From the NCBI GenBank assembly GCA_002336895.1, contig DDFC01000039.1, positions 1 through 26,584 on the forward strand: 26,584 nt of DNA. The letters run 5' to 3'. This document shows positions 23,304 to 26,584 of the stretch, piece after piece (position 1 is the stretch's first letter; each line of letters begins with the position of its first letter). The DNA comes from Verrucomicrobiaceae bacterium UBA1938 (lineage in GTDB: Bacteria; Verrucomicrobiota; Verrucomicrobiia; Verrucomicrobiales; Verrucomicrobiaceae). The notes below the pieces were generated by a model. That model ran no database searches. It was given only the letters and a program-made list of their open reading frames with translations, and was not told where the DNA came from. Position numbers and translations under genes: made by a program.

Positions 23304-25178
23304 ATGTCGCGCATCCCGGAAGAAACCATCCAGCAGGTGATTGCCGCCACGGATATCGTGGCGCTGGTGGGCCGTTCCGTGAAGCTGCGCAAGGCGGGCA
23401 CCAATTTCATCGGCCTCTGCCCGTTTCACAACGAAAAGAGCCCCTCCTTCAATGTCAGCCCCTCTCGCAACACCTACCACTGCTTCGGCTGTGGTGCGGG
23501 AGGCACCGCCATCCGCTTTGTCATGGAGCACGACGGCCTGTCTTTTGTAGAGGCTGTCAAGCGCCTAGCAGATGCTGCTGGAATCCGCATGGAAGAAGAG
23601 GTGTGGGACGCCAATGCCGAGGCCGAGGCCAAGCACCGCAGCCTGCTCCTGCGCGCCCATCGAGAAATCGCCGAGTGGTTCCACCAGCTGCTCATGAAAC
23701 ACAAAATCGCCGCCCCGGCGCGCGATTATCTTAAATCACGTGGCATCACCTCCCAGGTGGCCAAAAACTGGCAGATGGGCTACGCCCCACCCAGCGGCGC
23801 CTTTTTCCGCGAATGGGCCTCGCAGGCGCGCATACCCGAGAGCGTGCTGGTCGAGGCGGGACTCTTCATTCAGAGCGATGAAGACTCCGGCCGCCGCGGC
23901 GCTTACCCGCGCTTCCGCGACCGCCTCATGTTCCCCATCCGCAATGACCATGGCGATGTCATCGCCTTTAGCGGACGTGTACTCGACCCGGAGGCCAAGA
24001 CCGCCAAGTACCTGAACTCCCCCGAAACGCCCCTTTTCAGCAAGAGCAAGGTGCTCTTCGGCTTTGACCGCTCCAAGCGCGCCATCTCCAAGGCGGGCGA
24101 GGCCATCGTGTGCGAGGGTCAGATCGACATGATCATGGTTTATGAGGCCGGCTTCCAAAACGTCGTGGCAGGCCAGGGCACCGCCTTTACCGAGGTGCAT
24201 GCCAAGCTGCTCAAGCGTGTGTGCAATGAGGTCGTGCTCTGCTACGACTCCGACAATGCAGGCTACAAGGCGGCAGAGCGCGCCTTTCAGATCCTCTCCC
24301 CCATCGGCCTTACTGTGAAGGTGGCTGCGCTCCCGCAGGGTGAAGACCCCGACTCCCTGCTGCGCAAGCAAGGGACCGAGGCGCTGCAGGCCGTGCTGGG
24401 TGGTGCCACGGACTTTCTCGAATACCAGATCCGCCGACTGCGTGCCAGCGCCAAATCCGACAGCATGGTGGAGCGCGTGCGCATGGCTGAGCAGGTGGCC
24501 TCGGCCATCAGCATCTTCAGCGGGGTGGCCCAGCGTGTGACGGCGGTGAACAAAGTGGCCAAGCTGCTGGAAATCTCCGAGGAGCAGCTCACCGGCATGG
24601 TCAATCAGGCCGCCAAGGAGGCCAAGAACGGCCACTCTGGGCCCAAGGACGCCGCCGCCCCCTCCCAGGCCAATGTCGTGGATGAAGCCAAAAAGCTGCT
24701 CGCCTCCCAGCACAAGACCGCCGTGCTGCTCTGCCAGATGGCCCTGGCAGATGCCGAGGTGATGTACTGGCTGCGCGAGGAGGCCGACTGCGGCGAACTG
24801 CTCAGCGAGGTGCCCGGCACTGAGCTGCTGGCCCTGCTGGTGCGCAGCCGCCATGACCCCGTGGAGGAGACCTCCAAACTGGCCTTCATGGCAGGGCTGG
24901 AGCGCCACCAGGAGGCAGCTCTGGCACAGTTGCAGAGCCGCTCCCGCCGCCCCGGCACCCCGGAGCCTGCGGGTCTGGCCGATGCCAAACGGGCCCTGGA
25001 CACCCTGGAAATCGCCCGGCTGCAGAGCCGCCTGCAGAGTGTGAATGCCAAATTAAGAGCTCCAAACCTCTCCCAAACCGAAATCGAGCACCTCTGGGAG
25101 CAGATCCGAGAACTCACGGCACGGCACAAAGATTGCCTTGACCGTACGAAACCCACCCCGAATAGTTTCTCCCCCTGA
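23304..25178 (+). CDS. dnaG: DNA primase DnaG
   Basis: 624 residues, a normal length for bacterial primase, which makes the RNA primers for chromosome replication and works with the DnaB helicase. The N-terminal CHC2 zinc domain has C39-P-F-H42-N-E-K-S-P-S-F and H-C60-F-G-C63. The catalytic core includes A-F-S-G-R (221-225), K-Y-L-N-S-P-E-T (235-242), and the TOPRIM acidic residues E271-G-Q-I-D and D315-S-D317-N-A-G, followed by G-E-D-P-D (346-350). From about 440 a linker leads to a helical C-terminal region, expected to bind DnaB. The ATG at 23304 is chosen because M-S-R-I-P-E-E matches the usual DnaG start; an upstream in-frame TTG (23205) would add 33 residues unlike the family. No Shine-Dalgarno is visible. 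Common DnaG sequences read E-G-Y-M-D and D-G-D at the TOPRIM site; here E-G-Q-I-D and D-S-D keep the acidic residues. It lies 31 bp before rpoD, as in the macromolecular synthesis operon. Confidence 0.97.
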   Translation: MSRIPEETIQQVIAATDIVALVGRSVKLRKAGTNFIGLCPFHNEKSPSFNVSPSRNTYHCFGCGAGGTAIRFVMEHDGLSFVEAVKRLADAAGIRMEEEVWDANAEAEAKHRSLLLRAHREIAEWFHQLLMKHKIAAPARDYLKSRGITSQVAKNWQMGYAPPSGAFFREWASQARIPESVLVEAGLFIQSDEDSGRRGAYPRFRDRLMFPIRNDHGDVIAFSGRVLDPEAKTAKYLNSPETPLFSKSKVLFGFDRSKRAISKAGEAIVCEGQIDMIMVYEAGFQNVVAGQGTAFTEVHAKLLKRVCNEVVLCYDSDNAGYKAAERAFQILSPIGLTVKVAALPQGEDPDSLLRKQGTEALQAVLGGATDFLEYQIRRLRASAKSDSMVERVRMAEQVASAISIFSGVAQRVTAVNKVAKLLEISEEQLTGMVNQAAKEAKNGHSGPKDAAAPSQANVVDEAKKLLASQHKTAVLLCQMALADAEVMYWLREEADCGELLSEVPGTELLALLVRSRHDPVEETSKLAFMAGLERHQEAALAQLQSRSRRPGTPEPAGLADAKRALDTLEIARLQSRLQSVNAKLRAPNLSQTEIEHLWEQIRELTARHKDCLDRTKPTPNSFSP

Positions 25179-25200
25179 CCGCAGGCGTGGACCCCCCACC

Positions 25201-25204
25201 GAGG
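25201..25204 (+). promoter_or_regulatory. Ribosome binding site of rpoD
   Basis: GAGG lies 5 bases before the ATG at 25210, in the 31-bp gap after dnaG. It supports this start codon and separate translation initiation of rpoD within the operon. Confidence 0.55.
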
Positions 25205-25209
25205 TTTGT

Positions 25210-26584
25210 ATGGCCGTCCCCAAAAACCCTATCAACGGATCCCATTCTCGCAACGCCGCCGCCAAGGCCGGCGCTGCTGCTTCTGACGATGCTGCCAAAG
25301 AGGCAGCTGCTCCAGCAAAACGCGGTCGTGGCAGACCCCGCATCCATCCGCCCAAAGAGCAGCCCGCCATGCAAGTGGGACCCGATGGCCAGCCGCTCAA
25401 GCGCCGCCGTGGCCGTCCGCCCAAAGGCGGCCAGCCGGGCAGCCTGGCCCAGTTTGCCAACACCACGCACGACGACATCCACTCCCCGGATGTGCAGGCG
25501 CGCCTGCGTGATCTCATCCGCACCGCACGTGAGCATGACCATCTGACCTGGGATGACATCAATGAGGCCCTGCCCCCCGGATTCGTCACTCCGGACCTGA
25601 TGGACGCCCTCATCACGCGCCTTCGCGCGATGGAGATCAAGATCACCGACGACGTGGACGGCATCGCCACCAAGTCAGCAGCCCGTGAGCGCATCGCCGC
25701 CGAACGCGAAGCCGCCACCGCCAAGCTGGACGTCTTTGACGATCCCGTGCGCATGTACCTCCGCCAGATGGGGCAGGTGCCGCTGCTCACCCGCGAGCAG
25801 GAGATCCACATCTCCAAGCGCATCGAAAAAGCGGACCTCAGCCTGCGCCAGTGCCTGCACACCATCGGCTTCATCGGCCAGGCTTACCTTCAGTTTGCCG
25901 AGGCGCTCAGCACCGGCGTGGAGCGCTTTGACCGTCTCGTCAGCGACCGCAAGGCGGACGAGCGGGACGCCTACTTCAAGAAGCTCAAACCCCTGCTGGA
26001 TCAGGCCCGTGAGACTCATGAGAAGACCGGCAAGGCCTTCACCGCCATGATTGAGGCAGGCCCGCGCAAGCGTCCCGCCGCGCAGGAGGAGTTTGAAGCT
26101 CTCCGCACCTCATTCTTCCGCACCTGTGAGAAGTTTTACTTCAAGTCCAAGATCAGCGAGGACTTTGTCACTCTGCTGCAGCAGAAGCTCACAGAACTGG
26201 GCAATCTGGAGCGCAGCCTCAAAGACAAGCCACGCAGCACCGAAGCCCAGGGGGCGGTGAAGACCTTTGAGCAGGACTCCTGGATGACGGCTGCGGACTA
26301 CCGCTCCCTTATCACGGACACGCTCAAACACGTGGCCGACTCCACCCGCGCCAAAACGGAAATGATCGAGGCGAACCTGCGTCTCGTCATCTCAATCGCC
26401 AAAAAGTACACCAATCGCGGCCTGTCCTTCCTCGACCTCATTCAGGAGGGGAACATGGGCCTCATGCGTGCGGTGGAAAAATTTGAGTACCAGCGCGGCT
26501 ACAAGTTCAGCACCTACGCCACCTGGTGGATTCGTCAGGCCATCACCCGCAGCATCGCGGATCAGGCCCGCACCATCCGCATCC
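25210..26584 (+). CDS. rpoD: RNA polymerase primary sigma factor RpoD (5' part, runs off window)
   Basis: The first 458 codons are present and the gene continues past the edge. The Ala/Lys-rich N-terminus has two AT-hook-like motifs, K-R-G-R-G-R-P-R (37-44) and K-R-R-R-G-R-P-P-K (64-72). Residues about 97-150 resemble region 1.1. Region 1.2 is D-D-P-V-R-M-Y-L-R-Q-M-G (177-188). A non-conserved segment of about 170 residues (207-378) follows. Region 2 starts at I-E-A-N-L-R-L-V-I-S-I-A-K-K-Y (386-400) and includes F-L-D-L-I-Q-E-G-N-M-G-L-M (407-419) and the -10 recognition part T-Y-A-T-W-W-I-R-Q-A-I-T-R-S-I-A (435-450), almost identical to E. coli sigma70. This marks it as the housekeeping group 1 sigma factor. 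Regions 3 and 4 lie outside the window. The ATG at 25210 is preceded by GAGG. Co-transcription with dnaG is likely from the 31-bp gap. Confidence 0.96.
   Translation, partial: MAVPKNPINGSHSRNAAAKAGAAASDDAAKEAAAPAKRGRGRPRIHPPKEQPAMQVGPDGQPLKRRRGRPPKGGQPGSLAQFANTTHDDIHSPDVQARLRDLIRTAREHDHLTWDDINEALPPGFVTPDLMDALITRLRAMEIKITDDVDGIATKSAARERIAAEREAATAKLDVFDDPVRMYLRQMGQVPLLTREQEIHISKRIEKADLSLRQCLHTIGFIGQAYLQFAEALSTGVERFDRLVSDRKADERDAYFKKLKPLLDQARETHEKTGKAFTAMIEAGPRKRPAAQEEFEALRTSFFRTCEKFYFKSKISEDFVTLLQQKLTELGNLERSLKDKPRSTEAQGAVKTFEQDSWMTAADYRSLITDTLKHVADSTRAKTEMIEANLRLVISIAKKYTNRGLSFLDLIQEGNMGLMRAVEKFEYQRGYKFSTYATWWIRQAITRSIADQARTIRI

Noticed and set aside
23736..24908. 390-codon minus-strand frame inside dnaG, and a 273-codon one at 25053-25874
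   Set aside because: Shadows of the GC-rich dnaG and rpoD coding sequences; His/Gly/Leu-rich translation without domains.

Overview
The window reads as chromosomal DNA of a bacterium from the Verrucomicrobiota, possibly near Prosthecobacter/Verrucomicrobium. This placement is an inference. It rests on a giant secreted beta-strand-repeat protein ending in a PEP-CTERM sorting signal and on the lineage-type variants of DnaG and RpoD beside it. No rRNA, tRNA, CRISPR array or transposase gene was seen.

Layout: (1) Positions 1-540 hold no gene I can support. The segment is rich in small hairpins (57-79, 138-151, 150-189, 189-201, 470-494) and looks like a dispersed, non-coding repeat element. (2) A strong intrinsic terminator at 543-580 closes the gene on the minus strand. 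(3) One uninterrupted minus-strand gene, 624-22982, takes up about 84% of the window. It encodes about 7452 residues: a signal peptide, about 30 autotransporter-associated beta-strand repeats (PATR), and a C-terminal PEP-CTERM signal (VPEP, hydrophobic segment, five arginines). (4) A divergent intergenic region, 22983-23303, contains a 12-bp imperfect inverted repeat in the presumed leader of the giant gene. (5) dnaG (23304-25178) and the 5' part of rpoD (25210 to the window edge) lie on the plus strand 31 bp apart. They form a typical primase/housekeeping sigma factor operon, without rpsU in view.

The most interesting content is the internal architecture of the giant gene. Above the PATR level there are four tandem super-repeats of 3.0-4.8 kb, each carrying the same ordered series of landmark motifs. 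Two of them share a further block of about 2.2-2.3 kb that is largely missing in the third. A separate ~60-residue 'VGM' beta module occurs five times at non-equivalent places, once as an exact-period 198-bp tandem duplication. The likely picture is a very long extracellular beta-helical surface or matrix protein that grew by nested duplication and is sorted by an exosortase encoded elsewhere.

The giant gene and dnaG-rpoD are unrelated in function as far as can be seen and share only the divergent intergenic region. I find no multi-gene novel system here. The candidates for follow-up are the super-repeat architecture, the mobile-looking VGM module, the leader inverted repeat and the two AT-hook motifs at the N-terminus of RpoD.
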